The notes: generated by a model from the sequence alone, not told the origin. DNA of 64,000 nucleotides from Desulforamulus reducens MI-1 (GCF_000016165.1 NC_009253.1:902332-966331); one strand, 5' to 3'; shown: positions 49,179-57,506, counted from the stretch's first letter. Translations and numbers: made by a program.

Positions 49179-49397
49179 ATGGAAAGACTAAAAAGACTGA
49201 GAGAAAAGTTTGGTATGTCGCAAGCAGAACTGGCAGATAAAGCAGGCATTTCGCAGCCATTTATAGGTGCCATAGAATCGGGACGGAAAAGCCCCACGTT
49301 AAGAACCCTAGAAAAATTAGCAAATGCAATGGATATTAGTGTACTAGAGTTATTGGGAGCGGTAGGAGAACCCTCAGCCAAGGTAGCCAGTGAATAA
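49179..49397 (+). CDS. Small XRE-family regulator, module 4
   Basis: 72 residues, ATG after TGGGGGTGAAC. Helix-turn-helix: LKRLREKFGMSQAELADKAG, ISQPFIGAIESGRKSPT, then LRTLEKLANAMDISVLELLG and a short acidic end. It heads a plus-strand series leading to the gene at 49480 and parA-parB, so it may be the repressor of the element's maintenance genes. Confidence 0.8.
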   Translation: MERLKRLREKFGMSQAELADKAGISQPFIGAIESGRKSPTLRTLEKLANAMDISVLELLGAVGEPSAKVASE

Positions 49398-49479
49398 GGC
49401 AATAACATACTATACCCTTTGACAATGCATCTATAAATCTATCATAAATGTATTAAGAATTCCGTAAAATGGTGTCGAC

Positions 49480-49869
49480 ATGATCAGAACGAGAGGTGAT
49501 TTTGATGGCCGGACACCTTGGGTATATGTCTATTATGCTATAAACCTGTCTGGGCAGCTGTTCATTAAAGATGGCCAAGCTGTTCACCATGAATGTTTTC
49601 TACGACAAACACCGGCCTTTAGGCAAAAAAAACCACAGGAGCCCAGTCCTTTTATAAACGAATGGAGAAGAGGTCACGTCGCCTGGCGGTGTAGCAGATG
49701 TAACAAGAGCATCTGGCTAACACGGAGGAAAAATCTAAGACTATTTTTTGAAAATCAGGGTTTATTTGCACAGAGAGGTAGAAGGCGGCTAATAATAATG
49801 TTGCTAAAATTGAGTCAATTCTATATGTGCCTAGTACTTGATCTAAAAACCGTGTGCCCGCAGGGTTAG
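49480..49869 (+). CDS. Hypothetical protein with possible zinc ribbon
   Basis: 129 residues. The first 85 look coded: TPWVYVYYAINLSGQLFIKD, AVHHECFLRQTPAF and HVAWRCSRCNKSIW, in which H/C-x-C and C-x-x-C could bind zinc. The end is basic and less protein-like. The ATG has no strong ribosome site; a second ATG at 49505 with GAGGTGA is in another frame and stops soon. Broken copies exist at 33539, 45570 and 46917, always downstream of a small XRE gene, so this gene belongs to the repeated module. Confidence 0.4.
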   Translation: MIRTRGDFDGRTPWVYVYYAINLSGQLFIKDGQAVHHECFLRQTPAFRQKKPQEPSPFINEWRRGHVAWRCSRCNKSIWLTRRKNLRLFFENQGLFAQRGRRRLIIMLLKLSQFYMCLVLDLKTVCPQG

Positions 49870-49942
49870 ACATATTAATTTCTCCTTAACAATAAAAATT
49901 CCCAACATGTTGTAATCCTGCAAAATAAGAGGGGGTGTATTT

Positions 49943-50716
49943 ATGGCAAAGATTATCGCCATCTCAAACCAGAAAGGGGGAACTGGTAAAACTACCACGA
50001 CAATTAACCTGGGGGCCTGCTTAGCAGAGAGGGGTAAAAAGGTGCTCTTGGTGGATCTTGATCCCCAGGCTAACCTAAGTAGGGGTTTAAATGTTGTGTT
50101 AGGTGAAGGAGAGCCTGGCGCCTATGAGTTCATTATGGAAAGCTGCCAGCCATGGGAGGTTATCAGGGGAACGGATATTCAAAACCTATACCTCGTTCCT
50201 TCGCATATTGACCTGGCTGCTGCAGAGACAGCACTGATTGGCGAGATTGGACGTGAGCAGCAACTTCGGGCGGTGCTTGGAGATATCCAAGACAAGTTTG
50301 ACTACATATTAATTGACACGCCACCATCTCTTGGCCTCCTCATGATAAATGCTCTAAGTTCGGCTAACCAGGTGATAATACCAGTACAATCCCAGACCTT
50401 TGCTGTTAGTGGCTTAAAGCAGCTACTGGAAACCATCGGTACTGTAAAGGCAAAGATCAATCCTTACCTGACCGGCTGGTTTATTCTCCCGACCATGGTT
50501 GACTACCGGCGCAATGAGGACAAACGGATTTTAAGGGATATTCGGGATCAATACGGAGAGAGGGTTTTATCTACTGTAATCCGGATTAATGCACGGTTGC
50601 TGGAAGCAGTAGGAAATGGACAGGCCATTACTCAGTACGACAAAAATTCAGTTGGAGCCAAGGAGTACAGCAGCTGTGCTGAGGAATTATTGAGCCTGTA
50701 CGAAGGAGTGGCTTAA
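49943..50716 (+). CDS. parA: ParA-family partition ATPase
   Basis: 257 residues. Deviant Walker A ISNQKGGTGKTTTTINLGAC at the N-terminus, VLLVDLDPQANLS (switch I) and YILIDTPPSLGLLMINAL (Walker B). There is no N-terminal DNA-binding domain, so it is a type Ib/chromosomal-like ParA. It moves DNA cargo by ATP-dependent binding to the nucleoid. ATG after GAGGGGGTG; parB follows with a 1-bp gap. A palindrome ACAACATGTTGT (near 49903-49914, read on both strands) upstream could be an operator. Confidence 0.93.
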   Translation: MAKIIAISNQKGGTGKTTTTINLGACLAERGKKVLLVDLDPQANLSRGLNVVLGEGEPGAYEFIMESCQPWEVIRGTDIQNLYLVPSHIDLAAAETALIGEIGREQQLRAVLGDIQDKFDYILIDTPPSLGLLMINALSSANQVIIPVQSQTFAVSGLKQLLETIGTVKAKINPYLTGWFILPTMVDYRRNEDKRILRDIRDQYGERVLSTVIRINARLLEAVGNGQAITQYDKNSVGAKEYSSCAEELLSLYEGVA

Positions 50717-50717
50717 G

Positions 50718-51557
50718 ATGAATGTCCGGGGTACGGAACGTGTAGTAGATATGTTTCTGTCCGGCATCGGTAAAGCCGGGGTGGAAATGGGCAGGCGGTC
50801 CCGCACTTTGGAACTGCCCCTAGATACAATAACTCCAAACCCCGGACAACCGAGAAAAGAATTTGACCCTAAGAAAATATCAGAACTGGCAGTTTCTATC
50901 AAAGAATATGGGGTGCTGCAGCCCATTGGTGTACGTGTCATACCAACTGGTTATGAAATTGTTTTTGGAGAGCGTCGGTGGCGGGCAGCCAATGAGGCGG
51001 ATCTAAAGACAATACCATGTGTGATTGTACCGGATAATGCAGATCGAAAAACAATCGCTCTGATAGAGAACATCCACCGGCAGGATCTATCAGCCATGGA
51101 GAAGGCCATGGCCATTAAAGACATGATGGTAGATGAAAACCTAAGTCTGGAGGCGGTTGGTAAAAAGTTAGGACTTGGGAAAACCAGGGTCCACCAACTG
51201 CTGAACATATTAAATCTACCTGAAGAAATGCTAGCAAACTTTTGCAGGGCGGACTTAAATGAAACACACGCCAGGGCGTTACTACTATTAAAAAGCTATC
51301 CAGAAGCACAGAAGGAGCTTTTTCAAGACATATTATTGCAGGGTCTTACAGGGAACCAGGCACTGAACAGGGCAGAAGAATATATTAGTAAAATACCTGT
51401 CAAAAACCCAGTATCGGATATGGTAAGTCGATCTATTAGCAAGTTATCTAAGGTAGAAAAAAACTGGCGTGCCATGTCTCATAATGAAAGAGAAGATTGT
51501 GCCAAAGAGTTAATGAGATTAAGGGAAAAAATTGATTACTTATTGGGGAATTCCTAA
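50718..51557 (+). CDS. parB: ParB-family partition protein
   Basis: 279 residues. The N-terminal CTP-binding domain has LPLDTITPNPGQPRKEFDP, LQPIGVRVI and YEIVFGERRWRAANEAD (G-E-R-R). The helix-turn-helix is LSLEAVGKKLGLGKTRVHQL. The C-terminal part is helical. With ParA it partitions the element, as in plasmids and large ICEs. Partition sites (parS) were not located; the classic TGTTTCACGTGAAACA is not nearby. Confidence 0.92.
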   Translation: MNVRGTERVVDMFLSGIGKAGVEMGRRSRTLELPLDTITPNPGQPRKEFDPKKISELAVSIKEYGVLQPIGVRVIPTGYEIVFGERRWRAANEADLKTIPCVIVPDNADRKTIALIENIHRQDLSAMEKAMAIKDMMVDENLSLEAVGKKLGLGKTRVHQLLNILNLPEEMLANFCRADLNETHARALLLLKSYPEAQKELFQDILLQGLTGNQALNRAEEYISKIPVKNPVSDMVSRSISKLSKVEKNWRAMSHNEREDCAKELMRLREKIDYLLGNS

Positions 51558-51561
51558 ATAA

Positions 51562-52386
51562 CTAGTAAAAATCTAGATCCAAAGAATTAATAAGTTCTTT
51601 TTCATGATGTTTACGCCACAGTCCAACACGATATAAAGTTTCAACTTTATTTTTATTGTTAGGAATATCATCAAAGGAAAGACGAACAAGCCAGATTTTG
51701 GTAAGAGGGTGATCATTACTTATACTAACATAAGTGCTAAATAATTGGGGATTTCCGCAAATAAGTCTTTTTACAAAATTATTATCCGAACTTGCTACGA
51801 TTTGGGAGTAATCTAATCCATCAAAAATATTGTGACATACATCTAAAGATCCTTTTCGATATTTGAAGTTTAGTTTTTCCATTATGGACCCACCCATTGT
51901 ATGATCGGGTTTTCCCGCCCATAAAAATAGGTATTGTCCCGTATAAAAATGCCTTTTGGTTTTTATTTTTGTTGCTGAAAAAAGCCCTGGGGAACCAACA
52001 GTGGGAAGTAAGGAATAAATATCCCGATCTAGTTTTGTAATATTAGCTTGTATAGTTTTAATACCAAATCTCTTTGCTATACACACACGGTGCTTTCCCT
52101 CACCAACCCAGTACTTGCCATTGTATTCAGATAACGTAATAGGGTCATGGTGATTACCTGGTGTATGTCCTGGTTTGAATGCATCTAAAAGCTTACCACA
52201 ATAACCGGATTTACATATAGACAACTTTTCGGGATCGGTTGCGCTTGACTGTATCGTATACATAATTTTCTCAACAGTATTGGTATAAAAACAAATACCT
52301 AATTGATCGAGCAAATGGCAACCTGGAGAGCCAAAGGTTGTAGGGTATTCGACTATTTTATTTACATCAACATCAATAAAACTCAT
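51562..52386 (-). CDS. ParB-like nuclease-domain hypothetical protein
   Basis: 274 residues, convergent with parB (4-bp gap). The only recognisable part is YNGKYWVGEGKHRVCIAKRF, then GIKTIQANI, the G-x-x-H/R pattern of ParB/sulfiredoxin-like domains. The remaining parts (CHLLDQLGICFYTNT and FKYRKGSLDVCHNIFDGLDY) are unfamiliar. The ATG follows GGAGGAATTATT. Codon use is AT-rich compared with parAB, so it may have a separate origin. Confidence 0.5.
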   Translation of the reverse strand: MSFIDVDVNKIVEYPTTFGSPGCHLLDQLGICFYTNTVEKIMYTIQSSATDPEKLSICKSGYCGKLLDAFKPGHTPGNHHDPITLSEYNGKYWVGEGKHRVCIAKRFGIKTIQANITKLDRDIYSLLPTVGSPGLFSATKIKTKRHFYTGQYLFLWAGKPDHTMGGSIMEKLNFKYRKGSLDVCHNIFDGLDYSQIVASSDNNFVKRLICGNPQLFSTYVSISNDHPLTKIWLVRLSFDDIPNNKNKVETLYRVGLWRKHHEKELINSLDLDFY

Positions 52387-52426
52387 AATAATTCCTCCAT
52401 TAAAGTAATAAGGGGGTTATAGTCCA

Positions 52427-52651
52427 GTGAAGCAGAGTATACAAGGTAATATCATGGATACAGATGTTTATGCTATTATAGCAGTTCAAAGCCCGGATGG
52501 GGATGTAAGAATCGAAAGTATTGGGAATGAACTAATAGTAGATGCTGTAAGTCGAATGGTTAATAATCAACCTGATTGTAAAATAAGACTTTTTTTAAAA
52601 CAAGTACACCCAAAATTTTTTTCACATTGTAATGTAGAAGTTGTTTACTAA
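52427..52651 (+). CDS. Small hypothetical protein, 74 aa
   Basis: GTG 52427 has AAGGGGG upstream; ATG 52454 with AAGGTAA is possible. The product reads YAIIAVQSPDGDVRIESIGN and ends LKQVHPKFFSHCNVEVVY, a small alpha/beta protein. It is divergent from the gene at 51562 and lies upstream of the third hammerhead, so it and the gene at 52761 are probably on one transcript that the ribozyme cuts. Confidence 0.45.
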   Translation: MKQSIQGNIMDTDVYAIIAVQSPDGDVRIESIGNELIVDAVSRMVNNQPDCKIRLFLKQVHPKFFSHCNVEVVY

Positions 52652-52663
52652 TTTCATAAACAA

Positions 52664-52726
52664 CCTGCCTGATGAGTCCAGGGTGGTGCCCGGACGAAAC
52701 CGGCTCGAAATTTAGCCGGTCGCAGG
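52664..52726 (+). ncRNA. Hammerhead ribozyme, copy 3 (diverged)
   Basis: A complete type I hammerhead: stem I CCTGC/GCAGG (52664-52668/52722-52726), CTGATGA (52669-52675), stem II GTCC/GGAC with an extra GGG/CCC (52676-52679/52692-52695), GAAA (52696-52699), stem III CCGGCT/AGCCGG (52700-52705/52714-52719), and T-C before the cut after 52721. Stems differ from copies 1 and 2 but pair perfectly, a strong sign of selection on the structure. Confidence 0.92.
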
Positions 52727-52760
52727 AAACTAATAATTTTCTAGAAATGGGGTGCTTTCT

Positions 52761-53720
52761 TTGAAAGCAGAACAGCAGTCCATATGTCCCCCGTATGTCC
52801 CAAAATCAGATAGTAGTAACAACTACGAAGGCAAAAATGTAAATAAAAGGAAAAAGGGTGAGACAGTGTTAGCGGTGGCTAAATTACTAATTAGGGATTT
52901 TACAATAGAGCGTTCTGAAATGGCAAGCATTTGTGGAATAAGTTCGCAGGAAATATCCTCTGCAGTGAAAAAGATTGAAAAGAGTTTACGACAGGGACAT
53001 TTACTAATCGGCTTAAGCGAACAGGAAAATGAAACACTAAAAGATTGCCTAGAACTCAGAGACAGAAACAAAAGATATTCAGAGGATCTGTTAATTAGGA
53101 GTGTAGCAAGAATCCTTTTAAAGGATCATTTGTTAACTGGAAATCAAATCGCTAATGAATTAAATGAAAAAACTATGAATATATCCCGGGCCATAAAAAA
53201 GATAAAGGAACGGGTAGGGTATGACCTAGATCCATTAGAAGATATTGATGAGCCCATTGGTATATCTGGGCTTTCACAAAGGGAGAATGAGGAACTTCTA
53301 TATAAAATAACCACCCGAGAAAAAGAAATAGAAGCAGAGAAAAGACGAAGACAACAGGAAAGAGAACTTGAAATTGCTAACCGTGAAAGCATGCGCGACA
53401 TAAATATTAGATCAAGAAATAAAAAGGTATGTAAAAAACCTGCCACCATCAGTGATGAAGGACTGGCTGACTGGAACAGGATGCATTACGATCCACAGAC
53501 GGGACAGGTCAGGGGTATGCAATATGATATTAAAACTAAGAAGGTGCTCGATCATTCTTACCTAGGAAGATTGCCAGCAGATATGCCCAGGAGATACCCC
53601 AAAAAACAGATTGCGGCACAGTTATCTACACCGGATTCCTATTTAATACCCGGGGTACCGCCAAAGGGGTCAGGCACAGCTGCTGGTAGAAGGCGCATAG
53701 GTGTCATGCAATTGAGTTAA
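52761..53720 (+). CDS. Hypothetical protein with two helix-turn-helix-like repeats
   Basis: About 319 residues. TTG 52761 follows GGGGTG with good spacing; GTG 52752 is possible. Two similar helical segments (AVAKLLIRDFTIERSEMASI and RSVARILLKDHLLTGNQIAN), each ending in S-x-A-[VI]-K-K-I-[EK], look like paired DNA-binding units. A charged coiled coil (KEIEAEKRRRQQERELEIAN) and a basic C-terminal domain follow. It could be a replication or transfer regulator of the element. The hammerhead would remove the leader 35 nt upstream. A terminator follows. Confidence 0.5.
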   Translation: MKAEQQSICPPYVPKSDSSNNYEGKNVNKRKKGETVLAVAKLLIRDFTIERSEMASICGISSQEISSAVKKIEKSLRQGHLLIGLSEQENETLKDCLELRDRNKRYSEDLLIRSVARILLKDHLLTGNQIANELNEKTMNISRAIKKIKERVGYDLDPLEDIDEPIGISGLSQRENEELLYKITTREKEIEAEKRRRQQERELEIANRESMRDINIRSRNKKVCKKPATISDEGLADWNRMHYDPQTGQVRGMQYDIKTKKVLDHSYLGRLPADMPRRYPKKQIAAQLSTPDSYLIPGVPPKGSGTAAGRRRIGVMQLS

Positions 53721-53729
53721 CAAAGTCGG

Positions 53730-53767
53730 GCTCCAGGAGGAGCGACGGTAAAGCGTGGAGCTTTTTT
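53730..53767 (+). terminator. Intrinsic terminator
   Basis: GCTCCA (53730-53735) pairs with TGGAGC (53756-53761), followed by T6 (53762-53767). Confidence 0.65.
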
Positions 53768-53788
53768 CTTGAATAATTGAGACGCAAT

Positions 53789-53817
53789 TTGACATTTTCA
53801 ATCTCTAGACAGATAAT
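53789..53817 (+). promoter_or_regulatory. Sigma-A-type promoter of the HEPN/MNT pair
   Basis: TTGACA (53789-53794), a spacer of exactly 17 bp, GATAAT (53812-53817). The ribosome site GGAGGTGA lies 7 bp before the TTG start at 53875. Confidence 0.7.
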
Positions 53818-53874
53818 TGGTTATACTTCTATAATAAAATATAAACATTTAACCTCGCTTGGAGGTGACAAAGG

Positions 53875-54264
53875 TTGAAGGAACAAACACATTATTGGGT
53901 CTCCGAATCAGAAGAGGATATTGTAACTGCTAAGATTTTAGTAAAATCTGGCAGACTTCTTGAAAGTGTTTTTTTCTGTCATCTTGCACTGGAGAAAATG
54001 TTAAAGGCATTTATAGCAGAGAGAAATAATGAAATGCCTCCAAAGAGTCATAACCTATTATTTTTAGCTAAAAAATCTAACTTAGTCAAAGAGTTGGATG
54101 AAGAAACCGTAGACTTAATTGCTGAGGTACAACCTTTTAATATAGAAGGTAGGTACCCAGAAATGCGAGATAAATTATATAAAAGTACAACTCCAGATAG
54201 ATTTAAGGCTATGGTTCATAGAACGGAGGAAAAAGTAAAATGGTTGAAGGAAAAGTTATCGTAA
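53875..54264 (+). CDS. HEPN-domain protein (toxin candidate)
   Basis: 129 residues, all helical. HYWVSESEEDIVTAKILVKS, then FFCHLALEKMLKAFIAERNN and KSHNLLFLAKKSN are the classic HEPN pattern. The usual RNase motif R-x4-6-H is not quite kept: the nearest candidates are Arg50 and His59. HEPN proteins pair with minimal nucleotidyltransferases, which inactivate them by adding nucleotides. Its end overlaps the MNT gene by 25 bp. TTG start with GGAGGTGACAAAGG upstream. Confidence 0.85.
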   Translation: MKEQTHYWVSESEEDIVTAKILVKSGRLLESVFFCHLALEKMLKAFIAERNNEMPPKSHNLLFLAKKSNLVKELDEETVDLIAEVQPFNIEGRYPEMRDKLYKSTTPDRFKAMVHRTEEKVKWLKEKLS

Positions 54265-54611
54265 AACAAAGTATAGCTGAACTAATCTCCGTATTAGAGA
54301 AAAATATTAAGATAAATTACGTTGTTTTGTATGGTTCACATGCAAAAGGTAGCGCAGATAAAAATAGTGATATTGACATAGCTGTCATATCACCGGAGTT
54401 TGGTAAAGATCCCCTCAATGATAGTAAAATTGTTTATAAATTAATCATGTTATCTGATATTGAACCAAATTTTGATGTTAAAACATATTCACCAGAAGAA
54501 TTTGAAAAAGGAGACCATTTTTTTGTCAAAGAAATTCGTAGAACTGGCAAGAAGATTTATCCACGAGATATAAAACAGAATACCAAGGAAGAAGGGTATC
54601 AGTTGCATTAG
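54240..54611 (+). CDS. Minimal nucleotidyltransferase (MNT, antitoxin candidate)
   Basis: 123 residues. The Pol-beta-type motif G-S-x10-D-x-D is complete: LYGSHAKG (Gly32-Ser33) and NSDIDIAVIS (Asp44, Asp46), with a likely third acidic residue in FDVKTYS. It would adenylylate its HEPN partner or another target. The start overlaps the HEPN gene, so translation is coupled. The last residues (NTKEEGYQLH) are polar. A terminator follows at 54638. Confidence 0.87.
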   Translation: MVEGKVIVKQSIAELISVLEKNIKINYVVLYGSHAKGSADKNSDIDIAVISPEFGKDPLNDSKIVYKLIMLSDIEPNFDVKTYSPEEFEKGDHFFVKEIRRTGKKIYPRDIKQNTKEEGYQLH

Positions 54612-54637
54612 AAAGATAATCTATAAATATACTATTA

Positions 54638-54668
54638 AATCGTCGACTTAGGTCGGCGATTTTTTTTT
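54638..54668 (+). terminator. Intrinsic terminator of the HEPN/MNT operon
   Basis: AATCGTCGAC (54638-54647) pairs with GTCGGCGATT (54652-54661), followed by T8. Confidence 0.8.
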
Positions 54669-54713
54669 GGCATATCAGTATAAAACTTTCCGATATGCAT
54701 AAGGGCAAACCAA

Positions 54714-54755
54714 GGCTCCGTCGGCGACTAAAAGACTTGGCGGAGCCAAGTTTTT
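54714..54755 (+). terminator. Second terminator-like hairpin
   Basis: GGCTCCG (54714-54720) pairs with CGGAGCC (54741-54747), AAG and T5 follow. Between this and the first terminator there is no gene, so it may be the end of a short RNA or a leader attenuator for the gene at 54840. Confidence 0.5.
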
Positions 54756-54839
54756 CTAATAAATAAGGTGGACAACTTTTATTCTGGACAGACATCTCAT
54801 ATCTTTTATTACCAATTCTTCAGGAGGTGTTTTTTAAAA

Positions 54840-54983
54840 ATGATAGTTTCCAAACAACAGGCTTTGGATAATGCCTATGCTATTTTAATCAAAAGGGCTA
54901 AGTTAATTATTAAGGGAGAAAAGACTAAAACATCGGCCAATGAAATAAAACCAATTAATCCAAGGGTTACCATTAGAAGCTAA
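54840..54983 (+). CDS. Small hypothetical protein, 47 aa
   Basis: The ATG at 54840 has an excellent ribosome site (CAGGAGGTG); an earlier in-frame start at 54768 lies in non-coding sequence. The product is basic, MIVSKQQALDNAYAILIKRA, and ends INPRVTIRS. It lies 20 bp before the serine recombinase and is probably cotranscribed; it may be a recombination directionality factor candidate by position only. Confidence 0.5.
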   Translation: MIVSKQQALDNAYAILIKRAKLIIKGEKTKTSANEIKPINPRVTIRS

Positions 54984-55003
54984 AAACTTGGGAGGTCCAG
55001 GCG

Positions 55004-56764
55004 GTGTCAAAAAGTGATTACGATTTTTTAGCCCCTTCCCATGTTAAAGTTACTTCCCTACCGCAGTATCATTCACATGAAAGCACGACAGGCTTGAAAG
55101 GAATACCCGTGGGTGGCATTGTTCGTGTTTCGACAGCAAAAGAAAGTCAAAAAAGCAGTATAGAAAACCAGGATAAGATACTAAGGTTATGGGCCGAACA
55201 ACTGGGTTATATCTATGTAGATACCTATCTGGATGTAAAGTCCGGCAAGTTCATCAAGCTTCGAAGTGATATCCAGAGGCTAGAGAATGACGTAAAGGAA
55301 GGCAAAGTAAAAGGCGTTCTTACTAAGGACGTTAGCCGTACCAGTCGTGATGTAATAGATATGTTAACGCTAAAGAGAAAGTTTGATGATCTTGGTGTAT
55401 TTTTTATGAGTATGAAGGAAGGGTATGACTCCCGGCAAGATGGGGATGAATTTCTCCTAACCATTCATGCTGGACTGGCTCAAAGGGAAGGGCGTAACAT
55501 CGGGGCAAGAATTAGGGCTACTCAGTTGTTAAAGGCCAAGGAAGGAAAAACAAATGTAGGGCAGCCGGCCTTTGGGTATAAGCTTTCTAAGAGTAAGGAT
55601 AAGTTAGAGATTGATCCGATCAAGGGCCCCCTTTATCAAGAAGTTGTAGAACTATATTTTAAAGGATGGGGAAGAGAAAAAATTGCCCAATACCTTAATG
55701 AAAGGATATTGCCGGATGGTACAAAATTACGGACGAACTTTGGTAAACCTTTTTCTGGGTCAACTATTAATGTTATTTTGAGGAACCCTGTGTACATGGG
55801 TGTTACCATGTTTAATTGTACCACCCAGCGTAGAAACGCCAAGGGCGATAAAGTTGTTTTGGTAAGACCCAAGGAGGAATGGATAATTCGGTGGGGAACA
55901 CATGATGCTTTAATTACTAAAGAAAGATGGGAGGAATTACAAAGGCTTCTGGAAGAGCGAAGTAAAAGGCGAACATATTCCAATGCCAAGCATTTACTCA
56001 CTGGGTTGTTGTATTGCGGTAAGTGCGGTAAAAAAATGTATTTTGATCCAATAAATAAGAACAGAAGATCGGTTGCCAGTTATCGTATTGACTACTACAA
56101 CTGTCGCAAAGGGGCTGGCGAACCGTGCGATGCACCATACGTCCATGCTAAATGGCTGGAAGCTTATATAATTAAGGATGTTTTTGATAAGCTTTCAGAT
56201 CAAGAAGAAATAAGAGCCAGTATAGAGCGTCAGAAACACCTGTTAGTTAGCGACTATCATGAACTTAAAATTGAGCGAGAGAAAATAGAGCATACCTTAA
56301 CGGATTTAGAACGCAGGGAGAACCTGTTAATGGAGGATAGGGAAGAAGGGATCATCAGTAAAGAACAGTACAAAAATCGAATGCAGGAACTAAGTAGGAG
56401 AAAAGAGGAAAGTCTTAAAAGACTTCGTAAGATTGATACAAAATTAAAAAAGTGCACTGACTTTGAATCAGAAGTAGAAGGAGTTATCAAGCTTGTACAG
56501 AATCTTGCAGTAGAAGTGGCTGAAATATCCGGCAGATCACTTAGCGAAGTTGCAGTTGCCCTGGAAGGTGAATATGTACCAAGGAGCTATGAACAACAAG
56601 ATAACATATATAATAATGAAGTGAAAAGTTTGCAAAGGGAAATTTTGCTATGCTTGATCAAAAAAGTAGTCGTTTACCCTACTGGCAAGAAAGAAGTTCA
56701 AGGTGTTCAAAACCATAACCCAGAGGTTAAAATTTTTTACGTCTGGGATGAGGAAACAGATTAA
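55004..56764 (+). CDS. Large serine recombinase (integrase)
   Basis: 586 residues. Resolvase domain: GGIVRVSTAKESQKSSIENQ with the nucleophilic serine (Val-Ser-Thr), then VLTKDVSRTSRDVIDML and GLAQREGRNIGARIRATQL. The recombinase domain follows (GQPAFGYKLSK), then a zinc ribbon (LLYCGKCGKKMYF and YNCRKGAGEPC) and a coiled coil at about 400-480. It inserts and excises elements at att sites. GTG start after GGGAGGTCC. It ends 23 bp before a truncated gene, the expected place of an attachment site. Confidence 0.93.
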   Translation: MSKSDYDFLAPSHVKVTSLPQYHSHESTTGLKGIPVGGIVRVSTAKESQKSSIENQDKILRLWAEQLGYIYVDTYLDVKSGKFIKLRSDIQRLENDVKEGKVKGVLTKDVSRTSRDVIDMLTLKRKFDDLGVFFMSMKEGYDSRQDGDEFLLTIHAGLAQREGRNIGARIRATQLLKAKEGKTNVGQPAFGYKLSKSKDKLEIDPIKGPLYQEVVELYFKGWGREKIAQYLNERILPDGTKLRTNFGKPFSGSTINVILRNPVYMGVTMFNCTTQRRNAKGDKVVLVRPKEEWIIRWGTHDALITKERWEELQRLLEERSKRRTYSNAKHLLTGLLYCGKCGKKMYFDPINKNRRSVASYRIDYYNCRKGAGEPCDAPYVHAKWLEAYIIKDVFDKLSDQEEIRASIERQKHLLVSDYHELKIEREKIEHTLTDLERRENLLMEDREEGIISKEQYKNRMQELSRRKEESLKRLRKIDTKLKKCTDFESEVEGVIKLVQNLAVEVAEISGRSLSEVAVALEGEYVPRSYEQQDNIYNNEVKSLQREILLCLIKKVVVYPTGKKEVQGVQNHNPEVKIFYVWDEETD

Positions 56765-56786
56765 CTAACGGACGGAAAGACAAAAA

Positions 56787-57494
56787 GTGGGTAAATCGAC
56801 CATACTGGGCGAACTTTATAAAGGCTTAAAAAACAGGAATCACCAGCCCCTGGCTGTTGGGTCTGGTGTACAGGATGAAAAGCCGTATCTTCATAAAGGG
56901 ATAGACCCTAGTTACCTCACTATTGCTGTTCCCGACCCTGGAAGAGATATTGCATCAGACATTGATAGGGTTATTCGTAACGCCGTTAACCAAATCAAAG
57001 AAAAAAACAAACTTATTGAAAGTGCTCGTAAGGCCTTAGAAGAATTAAATAAGGTACGCTCTGTATTGGAGTTAGGGAACCTTTCACAAAAGGATATTCC
57101 CAAAACAACAACGTTGCCGGATGTTGTTTTAATCGAAGCCGTTGGAATAAACGACGGCTATAAAGCAGAGGAATGTCGAAAACTTGCAGATGTACTGGTA
57201 ACCATTATACCTGCGGGGCTTAAGGGGGAAATAATTATGGACGCAGGTAATTTTCTTTTAGACGAAGCCGATATACTGGTGGTAACAAAAATAGATGAGA
57301 CACCACGGGATGTTACCTCCACCACCTTAAAACTTTTGCAGAGGATTTACAGAACTAAACCAATTATACCAGTTGTAGCTACCAAAGGTGTACACATGAA
57401 CCTAGTGCTAGATGAGGTTATCAAAGGCATGGCTGAACCTATGATACTGTTTGATCCAATTATGCCTGAAGAAACAAGCAAAAGAATAAATTAA
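56787..57494 (+). pseudogene. P-loop GTPase gene lacking its 5' end (probable integration site)
   Basis: The frame has a stop at 56766-56768 and then begins at the second half of a Walker A motif (VGKSTILGELYKGL), so the part coding for the first strand is missing. The rest is like SIMIBI-class GTPases such as MeaB/ArgK or UreG: LPDVVLIEAVGINDGYKAEE, DVLVTIIPAGLKGEIIMDAG and EADILVVTKIDETP (N/T-K-x-D). The cut lies 23 bp after the recombinase gene. The element probably entered this gene; the missing 5' part should lie at the other end of the element, outside the window. Confidence 0.7.
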
Positions 57495-57506
57495 AAGTAA
57501 ATTGGG

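Noticed and set aside
1-57000. tRNA or rRNA genes
   Set aside because: None seen on either strand by eye.
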